From Geoalkalibacter sp. (GTDB lineage Bacteria; Desulfobacterota; Desulfuromonadia; Desulfuromonadales; Geoalkalibacteraceae): DNA of 64,000 bases. The stretch lies in the NCBI RefSeq assembly GCF_030605225.1, contig NZ_JAUWAV010000021.1:1-64000 (forward strand), written 5' to 3'. A program made the position numbers and the translations under genes. Of this stretch, positions 42,034-49,545 are shown piece by piece (position 1 is the stretch's first letter; each line of letters starts with the position of its first letter). The notes below the pieces were generated by a model, which was not told where the DNA came from, ran no database searches, and was given only the letters and a program-made list of their open reading frames with translations.

Positions 42034-42899
42034 GTGCCCGCAGGGATTCATCCAAGGATCAGGCGTTTCTCATCGACATGACCAAATGCACCGGCTGCCG
42101 CGGCTGCCAGGTGTCGTGCAAGCAGTGGAATCAACTGCAGGCCGAGGAGACGGAGTTTTTCAGCGGCGAGGGTTACCAGAATCCCCCGGCCATGTCCGAG
42201 CATACCTTCACCCGCATCAAGTTCCGCGATTACCAGAAAAACGGGCAGAACGAATTCGCCTTCTACAAAGAGATGTGCATGCACTGCAACGATCCGGCCT
42301 GCGCCTCGGTGTGCCCGGTCGGGGCCTTTCACAAAACCGAGGAAGGGCCGGTGATCTACAAGGCCGAGCGCTGCATCGGCTGCCGCTTCTGCATGATCGC
42401 CTGCCCCTTCGGCGTGCCCAAGTACGAATGGAGCAAGGTGTTCCCCCTGGTGCGCAAGTGCACCGGCTGCTACAGCCGGGTGCGCGAGGGGCTCAAGCCG
42501 GCCTGCGTCACCGCCTGCCCCACGGCCATCAGCTACGGGCCGCGCGCGCGGATGATCAAGGAGGCCGAAAGACGCCTGACCCAGCATCCCGATCGCTACA
42601 TCCACAAGGTCTACGGCAAGGACGAGGCGGGCGGCACCAACGTCATCTACCTGACCAACCTGCCCTTTGATGAGCTGGGCTTCAAGCCCGTGACCCTGCG
42701 GCCCCTGCCCGAATACACCTGGCAGGCCCTGCGCCTGGTGCCGGGCATCTTCATCGGCGTCGGCGCCACCCTCTCGGCCATCACCTGGCTGCGGCACCGC
42801 AAGGATCGGGTGAAGAAGGATCAGCACGGCGCGGGCACGGATTTCCCCCCCGCCCCCAGCGAGACGACGGAGAAGCACAAGGAGGATCAGCACTCATGA
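42030..42899 (+). CDS. fdnH: Formate dehydrogenase iron-sulfur (beta) subunit, operon 1
   Basis: A 289-aa ferredoxin-like subunit with four [4Fe-4S] cysteine clusters: CTGCRGCQVSC, CMHCNDPACASVC, CIGCRFCMIAC and CTGCY ... CVTAC. A single C-terminal membrane span (about 240-260, LRLVPGIFIGVGATLSAITW) anchors it to the inner membrane, as in E. coli FdnH. It carries electrons from the catalytic subunit to the NrfD-type membrane protein. Its start overlaps the fdnG stop (ATGA), and its stop overlaps the next start (ATGA). Confidence 0.94.
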   Translation: MSARRDSSKDQAFLIDMTKCTGCRGCQVSCKQWNQLQAEETEFFSGEGYQNPPAMSEHTFTRIKFRDYQKNGQNEFAFYKEMCMHCNDPACASVCPVGAFHKTEEGPVIYKAERCIGCRFCMIACPFGVPKYEWSKVFPLVRKCTGCYSRVREGLKPACVTACPTAISYGPRARMIKEAERRLTQHPDRYIHKVYGKDEAGGTNVIYLTNLPFDELGFKPVTLRPLPEYTWQALRLVPGIFIGVGATLSAITWLRHRKDRVKKDQHGAGTDFPPAPSETTEKHKEDQHS

Positions 42900-44155
42900 C
42901 CGCCAAGAACATCATCAACGAAATCCAGGGCTACCACCGCTTCATCAAGTTTCTCATCCTGCTCGTCGCCTTGGCGGCGCTGGGCTCGGCGGTGCGCTTC
43001 ATCTTCGGCCTGGGCGCCACCACCAACCTCAACGACACCTATCCCTGGGGTCTGTGGATCTCCTTCGACGTGGTCACCGCCGTGCCCCTGGCGGCGGGCG
43101 CCTTCACCATCGGCGTGGTGGCTCACGTGTTTCGCATCGAGAAGCTCGAACCCCTGGTGCGCCCGGCCATCGTCACCGGCTTTCTCGGCTATTCGCTGGT
43201 GTGCGTCGGGCTGATGCTCGACCTCGGCCAGCCGCACCGCGGCGTCTACGTGCTCTTTCCCTGGAACTGGAACGTGCATTCGCCCATGTTCGAGGTTTCC
43301 ATGTGCGTCATGGCCTACACCACGGTGTTGTTTCTCGAATTTTTGCATCCGGTCTCGGAGCGCTTCGGCTGGCACATTCCCCTGCGTCTGCTGCGCAACC
43401 TGCAGATCCCCTTCGCCATTCTCGCGGCGATGATCTCGACCCTGCACCAATCGACCCTGGGCACCTTCTTCCTCATCGCCGTGGACAAGTTGCACGCCCT
43501 CTGGTACACGCCGCTGCTGCCCCTGCAATTCTGGCTCTCGGCGATTTTTACCGGCCTGTGCATCGTCATGCTCGAAGCGAGCCTGGTGCATCGCTACATG
43601 GGCCAGCCCGATGAATCGACCCTGCTCGCCACCCTGACCAAGATCATCCCCTGGGTGATGGGCGCCTACATGCTGGTCAAGTTCATTCCCCTGCTGGCCA
43701 TGCCCCAGGGACCGCTCTTCGACCGGCCGATCCTCACCGCCCTCTTCGCTGTCGAAATCAGCATCGGGCTGCTGCTGCCCTTCTGGATGTTTCTGCAAAG
43801 CCGCATCCGCACCGACAAGTCCATGCAGCTGCGCGCGGCGAGCCTGGCCATCTTCGGCCTGGTGATCAACCGCTTCAACGTCTCCATGTTCGGCATGATC
43901 CAGCCGGGCCAGGAAATCTACGTGCCCAACTTTCTCGAATCCATGGTGACCGTCGGCATCATCGCCGCCCACATCCTGTTCTTCGTGCTCATCGCCAAGT
44001 ATTTCCCGATCTTCGAGCACCATCCGGAAACCGTCGACTACTCCATCCCCGATCGCTTCCACAAAATCGATACGGGCCATGGCCCCGGGCGCCCCGAAGA
44101 GGTCGCGGGGGCGGCACCGGTGGTGGCGCGCGCGGCGGTCAAGCCGCACCATTGA
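42896..44155 (+). CDS. NrfD/HybB-type membrane subunit of formate dehydrogenase 1
   Basis: A 419-aa polytopic protein with about ten hydrophobic spans, of the NrfD/PsrC/HybB (polysulfide reductase membrane subunit) family. These subunits bind quinone but no heme. Typical features are YPWGLWISFDVVTAVPLAAGAF and the conserved charged residue pattern around MLDLGQPHR. It replaces the cytochrome b subunit used by the second dehydrogenase, so electrons probably enter the menaquinone pool by a heme-free route. The start overlaps the beta-subunit stop. A terminator follows. Confidence 0.9.
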   Translation: MTAKNIINEIQGYHRFIKFLILLVALAALGSAVRFIFGLGATTNLNDTYPWGLWISFDVVTAVPLAAGAFTIGVVAHVFRIEKLEPLVRPAIVTGFLGYSLVCVGLMLDLGQPHRGVYVLFPWNWNVHSPMFEVSMCVMAYTTVLFLEFLHPVSERFGWHIPLRLLRNLQIPFAILAAMISTLHQSTLGTFFLIAVDKLHALWYTPLLPLQFWLSAIFTGLCIVMLEASLVHRYMGQPDESTLLATLTKIIPWVMGAYMLVKFIPLLAMPQGPLFDRPILTALFAVEISIGLLLPFWMFLQSRIRTDKSMQLRAASLAIFGLVINRFNVSMFGMIQPGQEIYVPNFLESMVTVGIIAAHILFFVLIAKYFPIFEHHPETVDYSIPDRFHKIDTGHGPGRPEEVAGAAPVVARAAVKPHH

Positions 44156-44206
44156 GGAAACACCTCCAGGGCGGATGCCCCGATCCGCTCTCCTGAAAAT
44201 GCAATC

Positions 44207-44239
44207 GGCCCGCGGCGTCCGACGTCGCGGGCCATTTTT
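44207..44239 (+). terminator. Terminator of formate dehydrogenase operon 1
   Basis: GGCCCGCG (44207-44214) pairs with CGCGGGCC (44226-44233), followed by ATTTTTG. It is 50 bp past the NrfD-type gene and lies just before the convergent kinase gene. Confidence 0.85.
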
Positions 44240-44250
44240 GTCGGGAAAGC

Positions 44251-46572
44251 TCAGGCGCAGGGCAGATGGACGCTGAAGACGGCCCCCTCGCCGGGCGCGC
44301 CGACCAACTCGATGCGCCCGCCCAGGGCCTGCACGATGCCGTAGGACACGGCCAGTCCCAGGCCGGTTCCGTCTTTTTTGGTGGTGAAGAAGGGATTGAA
44401 GATCAGGGCCTGGGCTTCGGCGGGAATGCCCGGGCCGCTGTCGGCCACCTGGATTTCCAGGGCCGCCCCGGCGCGGCGAATGCTCAGGCGCAGCCGACCC
44501 CTGCCCGCCATGGCTTGTGCCGCGTTGAGGATCAGATTGGTGAACACCTGGCGCAGCTTTTCCCGATCGGCGCGCACCACCGGCGGATCCGGTTGATAAT
44601 CGCGCACGATCTCGACGCCGGCGAGATCGACCTGGTGGGACACCTGGGCGAGAATGTCGTCGAGCAGTTCCTGGATGGCCACGTCTTCCGGCGGAGCGGG
44701 CGGCTGAGCCTGCTCGCGGGCGAAGAGCAGCAGGCTCTGGGTGATGCGCGAGATGCGCTCGGTGTGCTTGAGGATCTCGCGCACCTCCTCGTCCTCGCGC
44801 TCCTCGCGCGCCAGGCGCCGACGCAGGATTTCGCCGTTGCCGCGAATGATGGCGGCGGGATTGTTGATCTCGTGGGCGACGCCGGCGGCCAGCAGTCCGA
44901 TGGCGGCGAGTTTTTCCTTGCGCACCAGCTCTTCCTGGGTGCGCACCAGTTCGAGGTTCTTGGCTTCAAGGTCGCGGGTGCGCTCGGCGACCTTGGCTTC
45001 CAGGTCGCGATTGAGTTCATCCAGGGCGGCGTAGCTGCGCTCCAGGGCGGCCGCCGCCTGCTTGCGCTCGGTGACATCGAGAAAAGTGATCACCGCCCCC
45101 TCGATCTCGCCCTTCTCGTTGCGCATGGGCGTGGCCGTGTACTCGCCGGGAAAAGGGGTGCCGTCGGCCCTCAGAAACCGATCCTCGGCATGCACGGCGC
45201 GCCCCTCGGCGAGCACCGGCGCCAGGGGCGCCGCGCCCGGCGCGTCAAACAGCAGCGGCGCGGCGTCCCTGCCGATGAGATCCTCGGCCGCGCGCCCGAG
45301 CAGGCGCGCTCCCACGGGGTTGATGAAGGAGGCGCGCCCCTGCGCGTCCAGCCCGAGGATGCCCTCGCCCGCCGAATTGAGCAGCAGTTCCTTGTCGCGG
45401 CGCAACCGGGCCATGGTGCGTACCTGCGTTTCCACCCCCCGCGAAATCAGCCAGCCCAGGCCGAGAAAGCCGGCCATGACCAGCACGCTGAGGGCCAGCA
45501 GGTTGAGCAGGCCGTTGCGCAGCCGCACCTCGGCCTGGCGGCTGATGGCGGCGCCGCGTTCGGCGGCGAGATCGGCCATCAGAGGATGAATGGTTTCCAC
45601 CTGCGTGAACAGCTCCTGCGCTTGCCCCTGCAGCCCCTCCCGCTCCTGGCGCAGCAGCAGGGCGTCGCCGCTCAGGCGAAACAGCCCGCCTTCGCCGAGA
45701 CGGATGGTCTGATACTCCTGAACGATGGCGTGCCCGCGCCCGAAGAGCAGATCCCGCAGTTCGGCCACGCGCCGGGAATCAAGGCCAGGGACGCGCTCAT
45801 CCTCCTCGGCGAGCCACAGCAGCTGGCGCTCGAGACGCTCCAGGGAAGGCTTGAGCTGGTTGTCGCGGAGATCGGCGAGGTGATCGATCTGATCCTCCCC
45901 GGCCAGGGTCTCCACCAGGCGCGAGAGTTCGCCGAGTTCGCCGCGGATCTCTTTCAGCACCCGCGGCCAGCGCTGGGAATGCTCCCGCAGAAAAGCCTCG
46001 GCGAGGGCCGCGGACCGAGCTGGAGGAGCCTGCCGCCAGCGGCGCAGAGCGATGGCTTCATCGAGGCGCTGGCGTCCTTCGAGGGTTTCGGCGGCGGCGC
46101 GCATCTCTTCCAGCACCAGGCGCACCTCGCCGAGGGTGCGTTTTTCCTGCTGGTCGGCGGCGACGGGTTGGTAGCGCGCCAGCCAACCGGCGGCGCGGTC
46201 GCGCAATGCGGCAAGATCGCGGGAGGCCGCCTGAAGCTCGGCCAGGGCCGCCGTCTCGGGAGAATCGCCGAGCGCCCCATGCAGGGCACCGACCGCCTCG
46301 ACGAAGGCCTCGGCGGAGGACGGCCCGCCGCCGGGGTCATTGCCCTGCAGAAGCTGGCCGATCTCGCCGCGCGCCTCCTGCCCCAGGCGTTGCAGGCGCG
46401 CGGCCAGCTGGCCGAGCTGGCGGTCCTGCTCGAGCATCTGGATGCGCTCGCGGTTGAGGCTGAGCAGCGTCCAGCCCACCAGGCTGTTGGTTAGGGCGCC
46501 CGACAACAGCCCGATGGACGCCAGGATCCAGACCAGGGTCATGATGGTGCGGCGATGATCGCGGCGGTTCAT
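44251..46572 (-). CDS. Membrane sensor histidine kinase (PAS-HisKA-HATPase), NtrB-like
   Basis: A 773-aa protein. TM1 (about 13-36), a long helical periplasmic domain (about 37-362, probably a four-helix-bundle pair), TM2 (about 363-384), PAS (about 395-515), coiled coil, a His-kinase core with the phosphorylated His in AAGVAHEINNPAAII, and an ATPase with the DGTGLGLAVSYGIV glycine box. No receiver. It overlaps the binding-protein gene upstream by 4 bp and is in one minus-strand unit with an NtrC-type regulator. The likely route is: periplasmic binding protein senses a ligand, this kinase relays it to the sigma-54 activator. The ligand is unknown. Confidence 0.9.
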   Translation of the reverse strand: MNRRDHRRTIMTLVWILASIGLLSGALTNSLVGWTLLSLNRERIQMLEQDRQLGQLAARLQRLGQEARGEIGQLLQGNDPGGGPSSAEAFVEAVGALHGALGDSPETAALAELQAASRDLAALRDRAAGWLARYQPVAADQQEKRTLGEVRLVLEEMRAAAETLEGRQRLDEAIALRRWRQAPPARSAALAEAFLREHSQRWPRVLKEIRGELGELSRLVETLAGEDQIDHLADLRDNQLKPSLERLERQLLWLAEEDERVPGLDSRRVAELRDLLFGRGHAIVQEYQTIRLGEGGLFRLSGDALLLRQEREGLQGQAQELFTQVETIHPLMADLAAERGAAISRQAEVRLRNGLLNLLALSVLVMAGFLGLGWLISRGVETQVRTMARLRRDKELLLNSAGEGILGLDAQGRASFINPVGARLLGRAAEDLIGRDAAPLLFDAPGAAPLAPVLAEGRAVHAEDRFLRADGTPFPGEYTATPMRNEKGEIEGAVITFLDVTERKQAAAALERSYAALDELNRDLEAKVAERTRDLEAKNLELVRTQEELVRKEKLAAIGLLAAGVAHEINNPAAIIRGNGEILRRRLAREEREDEEVREILKHTERISRITQSLLLFAREQAQPPAPPEDVAIQELLDDILAQVSHQVDLAGVEIVRDYQPDPPVVRADREKLRQVFTNLILNAAQAMAGRGRLRLSIRRAGAALEIQVADSGPGIPAEAQALIFNPFFTTKKDGTGLGLAVSYGIVQALGGRIELVGAPGEGAVFSVHLPCA

Positions 46573-47759
46573 GGCGCCTCCGGAACCAGCGCGGCAATCC
46601 GCGTCCAGTCAAACGGAATCAAACGGCCGCGCCGCAACAGGGTCGGCCAGACCTCGCGGCTGGCCTGGTGGCGCTCCGGGCTGAGTTCCAGGGGGCGGCC
46701 GAGCCCCAGATCAAAGCGCCCCAGCCCTTCCAGGGCGTCGATCAGCGCCTCGCGATCAGGCTCGCCGCTCATGCGCTCCAGGGCCAACCCGAGAAGGCGG
46801 GCCGCGATATATCCTTCCAGGCCGACGAAATTGGGGGAGAGGTCCTTCGCGAACTCCTCCAGATCACGTCGGTAGGCATCGACCAGAGGCAGGTGGCGAT
46901 CCTCGGGATGCGGGACCACCTGGGTCACGATCACCCCGTCCATATCCTCCCCCAGGGCTTCGGCGAGAAAATCCCCGCCGACGAAGGACACGCTGAGAAA
47001 CAGGGAGCGCAACCCGGCCGCGCGGGCCAGGCGCACGAATTTGGCGCAGGGGGCGTAGGCCCCGACCATGATGATGGCGCGCGGCGGCTTTTCCGCGAGC
47101 AGCACGTCGGCCAGGGCGTTTTCCACCGCCAGGGTGTTGCGCGGATAGCGCACGTGCAGCACCTGGCGCTCGTCGTCCAGCCCGTAGCGCTGCAGGGCGG
47201 CGAAGCCTCCCACGTAGCCCGCGTCGCCATAGCCGTCGCGCTGGGTGAAAAAGCCGATTTCGGACGGTTTGAGACCCGCCTGGCGCACCAGGGCGTCGAT
47301 CATGGCGCCGATTTCCTCGCCGTAACTGGCCCGATAGTTGATCACGTAACGATCGGGGGGCTCCTGGCGCAGCACCCCCGCGCCGGTGAAGGGCGCGTAA
47401 AACAGCACCCGCCGCTCGCGGATCAGGGGCAGGGAAGCAATGGCGGTGGGCGTGCCGACGTTGCCGATGACGGCCAGCACCTGTTCCTCGGCGATGAGGC
47501 GGCGCATGTTGGGCGCGGTGCGCGCCGGTTCATAGCCGTCGTCGAGGGCCACCAGGCGCAAGCGCCGCCCGTGAATGCCGCCTTCTCGATTGAAATGTTC
47601 GAGGCCCAGGCGCACCCCGTCGCGCATGGCGCCGCCCAGCTCGGCGGTGGGCCCGGAGAGGGCGGTGGACATGCCGAGCACCAGTTCGGCGGCGGGGGCG
47701 AGGGAAGGAACCGACAGGCACCAAAGGATCAACAGAAGGCATTGTACAAGGAATTTCAT
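46569..47759 (-). CDS. Periplasmic ligand-binding protein (LivJ/amide-binding type), sensory partner
   Basis: A 396-aa protein with a Sec signal peptide (core LVQCLLLILWCLSVPSL). It has the type I periplasmic-binding fold of the branched-chain amino acid family: LVLGMSTALSGPTAELGGAMRDGVRLGLEHFNREGG, VIGNVGTPTAIASLPLI, IGFFTQRDGYGDAGYVGGFAAL. No permease or ATPase genes are present. The gene is locked to a sensor kinase by a 4-bp overlap, as in TorT/TorS-like systems, so it is read as a receptor rather than a transporter component. The start at 47759 has AGGTG upstream; a GTG three codons earlier is possible. Confidence 0.85.
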   Translation of the reverse strand: MKFLVQCLLLILWCLSVPSLAPAAELVLGMSTALSGPTAELGGAMRDGVRLGLEHFNREGGIHGRRLRLVALDDGYEPARTAPNMRRLIAEEQVLAVIGNVGTPTAIASLPLIRERRVLFYAPFTGAGVLRQEPPDRYVINYRASYGEEIGAMIDALVRQAGLKPSEIGFFTQRDGYGDAGYVGGFAALQRYGLDDERQVLHVRYPRNTLAVENALADVLLAEKPPRAIIMVGAYAPCAKFVRLARAAGLRSLFLSVSFVGGDFLAEALGEDMDGVIVTQVVPHPEDRHLPLVDAYRRDLEEFAKDLSPNFVGLEGYIAARLLGLALERMSGEPDREALIDALEGLGRFDLGLGRPLELSPERHQASREVWPTLLRRGRLIPFDWTRIAALVPEAP

Positions 47760-47773
47760 CGGGAGCACCTGCA

Positions 47774-47842
47774 GGGGCGAGGCGGTGCCTCGCCCGGTTT
47801 TTGGGCGCGCAAGGGTGGCCTGGGCGACCCGGCGGGTCGCCC
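47774..47842. repeat. Two GC-rich palindromes in the gap between regulator and binding-protein genes
   Basis: First: GGGCGAGGC (47775-47783) / GCCTCGCCC (47787-47795) with a 3-nt loop, then GGTTTTT on the plus strand. Second: GGGCGACCC (47822-47830) / GGGTCGCCC (47834-47842), also with a 3-nt loop, ending against the regulator stop codon. It looks like a mobile intergenic repeat cassette rather than an operon-specific signal. On the minus strand no U-tract follows. Confidence 0.65.
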
Positions 47843-49213
47843 CTACCCCTCGTCGGGGGTTAAATGATAATCCTGAATTTTGCGGTCGAGGGTGCGGCGG
47901 GTGATGTCGAGCAGGCGCGCCGCGCGGCTTTTGTTCCAGCCGGTGCGGCGCAGGATGCGCTGGATCTGCACGCGCTCGGCGTCGGCCAGGGTGACCGGTC
48001 CCTGCCCGTCGTCCTCGGCGACCATGGCCGGCGCCTGGGGGCGGCTGAGTTGCAGGGGCAGATCGGCGCAGCTGAGCGCATCGCCCTGGGCGAGGATCAC
48101 GCCGCGTTCGATGACGTTCTGCAATTCGCGCACGTTGCCCGGCCAGGCGTAATCGCGCAGGGCCGCCAGGGCCTCGGGGGCGATGCCGCGCAGAGGGCGC
48201 CCGAGGCGCATGGCGGCGCGGCGCAGAAAGTGCTCGGCGAGCACCTCCACGTCCTCGGGGCGCTCGCGCAGGGGCGGCAGGCGCAGGGCAAAGACGTTGA
48301 GCCGATAGAAGAGATCCTCGCGAAAGGCGCCGCGCGCCACCATGTCCTCGAGATTTTTGTTGGTCGCGGCGACAAAGCGCACATCGACGCGCTTGGCGCG
48401 GGTCGCCCCCACGGGGATGAATTCGCCTTCCTGCAAGACCCGCAGCAGCTTGGCCTGCAAGGCGGGGCTCAGCTCGCCCACCTCATCGAGAAACAGGGTG
48501 CCGCCGTGGGCCTCCTCAAGCAGCCCCTTTTGATTCTGCGCCGCGCCGGTGAAGGCGCCGCGCACATGGCCGAAGAGCTGACTTTCGAGCAGGGTTTCGG
48601 TGAGAGCCGCGCAGTTGAGGGCGAGAAAGCGCCGCTCGGCGCGGGGACTGGCGTAGTGGATGGCCGCGGCGACCAGTTCCTTGCCGGTGCCGCTTTCGCC
48701 GAGCAGCAGAACGCTCACATCGCCGGCCGCGGCGCGCCGCGCCAGGTCATGCACCTCGCGAAAGCGGCGGCTGCGGTAGATGATCTCGCCGGGCAGCAGA
48801 TGGCCGTGCAGATCTTTTTTTAGGGCGCGGTTCTCGGCGAGCAGGCGCTGACGCTCCAGGCAATGGGCGATGGCGGTTTCCAGGCGCTCCTCGGGAAAGG
48901 GCTTGGTCAGGTAGTCGAAGGCGCCCTGCTTGATGGCTTCCACCGCCGAATCGATGGTGCCGTAGCCGGTCATCATGATGACGCCGAGGTCGGGGCGCTT
49001 CTCCCGCACCCGGGCCAGCACCTCCAGGCCATCCATCTCGGGCATGCGGATGTCGAGGAGCAGCACGCCCCCCTCGTCCTCCTTCTCCAGGGCGGAGAGC
49101 AGCGCCGTGGGCGAGTTGTGCGACCGAGCCTCGAAGCCCCATTCGGCGACGGTCTTGCGCAGGTAACGCAGCATGCCTTCTTCATCGTCACAGAGATAAA
49201 TCACGTGGCTCAT
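47843..49213 (-). CDS. NtrC-family sigma-54-dependent response regulator
   Basis: 456 aa from the ATG at 49213; a TTG at 49237 (with AAAGG upstream) would add 8 residues. Receiver with phosphoacceptor Asp54 (LLLDIRMPEMDG) and TKPFPEE. Central AAA+ with Walker A GESGTGKE, the sigma-54 contact loop GAFTGA and Walker B TLFLDEVGEL. C-terminal Fis-type helix-turn-helix (WNKSRAARLLDITRRTLDRKI). All parts are intact. It heads the operon with the binding protein and kinase, divergent from formate dehydrogenase operon 2 and 3.7 kb from operon 1. Both operons have sigma-54 promoters, so it is their probable activator (inference). Confidence 0.93.
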   Translation of the reverse strand: MSHVIYLCDDEEGMLRYLRKTVAEWGFEARSHNSPTALLSALEKEDEGGVLLLDIRMPEMDGLEVLARVREKRPDLGVIMMTGYGTIDSAVEAIKQGAFDYLTKPFPEERLETAIAHCLERQRLLAENRALKKDLHGHLLPGEIIYRSRRFREVHDLARRAAAGDVSVLLLGESGTGKELVAAAIHYASPRAERRFLALNCAALTETLLESQLFGHVRGAFTGAAQNQKGLLEEAHGGTLFLDEVGELSPALQAKLLRVLQEGEFIPVGATRAKRVDVRFVAATNKNLEDMVARGAFREDLFYRLNVFALRLPPLRERPEDVEVLAEHFLRRAAMRLGRPLRGIAPEALAALRDYAWPGNVRELQNVIERGVILAQGDALSCADLPLQLSRPQAPAMVAEDDGQGPVTLADAERVQIQRILRRTGWNKSRAARLLDITRRTLDRKIQDYHLTPDEG

Positions 49214-49307
49214 CGGCGGGGTGTCGACCTTCGGCAAAAAAGAAACCTTTTTCTCATGAAACAGACTGCATCACCCAAAAACGCCGACCGTTCCCGGGTG
49301 GATAAAA

Positions 49308-49336
49308 TGTATACACTGTATGAAAAAAATATACAA
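49308..49336 (-). promoter_or_regulatory. Candidate sigma-70 promoter of the regulator operon
   Basis: On the minus strand TTGTAT (49331-49336), 17 bp, TATACA (49308-49313). Each box matches four of six consensus positions. This gives a leader of about 90 nt. Confidence 0.45.
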
Positions 49337-49446
49337 CCTCCCGCCCACCCGAGGATTTTCAACCCTTGGCGCGCGACCCTTCTAACATAGTGTAAACAAT
49401 AAGAAGTTTGGAAAAATAGAACGTTGGTATGAGCCTTGCTCTCATG

Positions 49447-49462
49447 AGGCATCCAACTTGCG
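49447..49462 (+). promoter_or_regulatory. Sigma-54 promoter of formate dehydrogenase operon 2
   Basis: AGGCATCCAACTTGCG: GG at -24 and TTGC at -12 with the exact 10-bp gap, though the -24 block is less perfect than in operon 1. Predicted start near 49473, about 70 nt before fdnG. Confidence 0.75.
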
Positions 49463-49545
49463 GATTCTTGTCGGCCGCGCATCGGCTGCATACCTGTTCG
49501 ACCCGGATGCGCGCCGACTTATTTTTCAATGAAAAGGAGTCGAGG

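Larger units (their letters stand above)
49214..49545. other. Divergent control region between the NtrC-type gene and formate dehydrogenase operon 2
   Basis: 332 bp with no gene. It holds a minus-strand sigma-70-like promoter (49308-49336), a plus-strand sigma-54 promoter (49447-49462), a wide inverted repeat CGGGTGG (49295-49301) / CCACCCG (49345-49351), and ATGAG-N7-CTCAT just upstream of the -24 element. The middle is AT-rich, as expected for an IHF-bent enhancer region. Confidence 0.6.
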
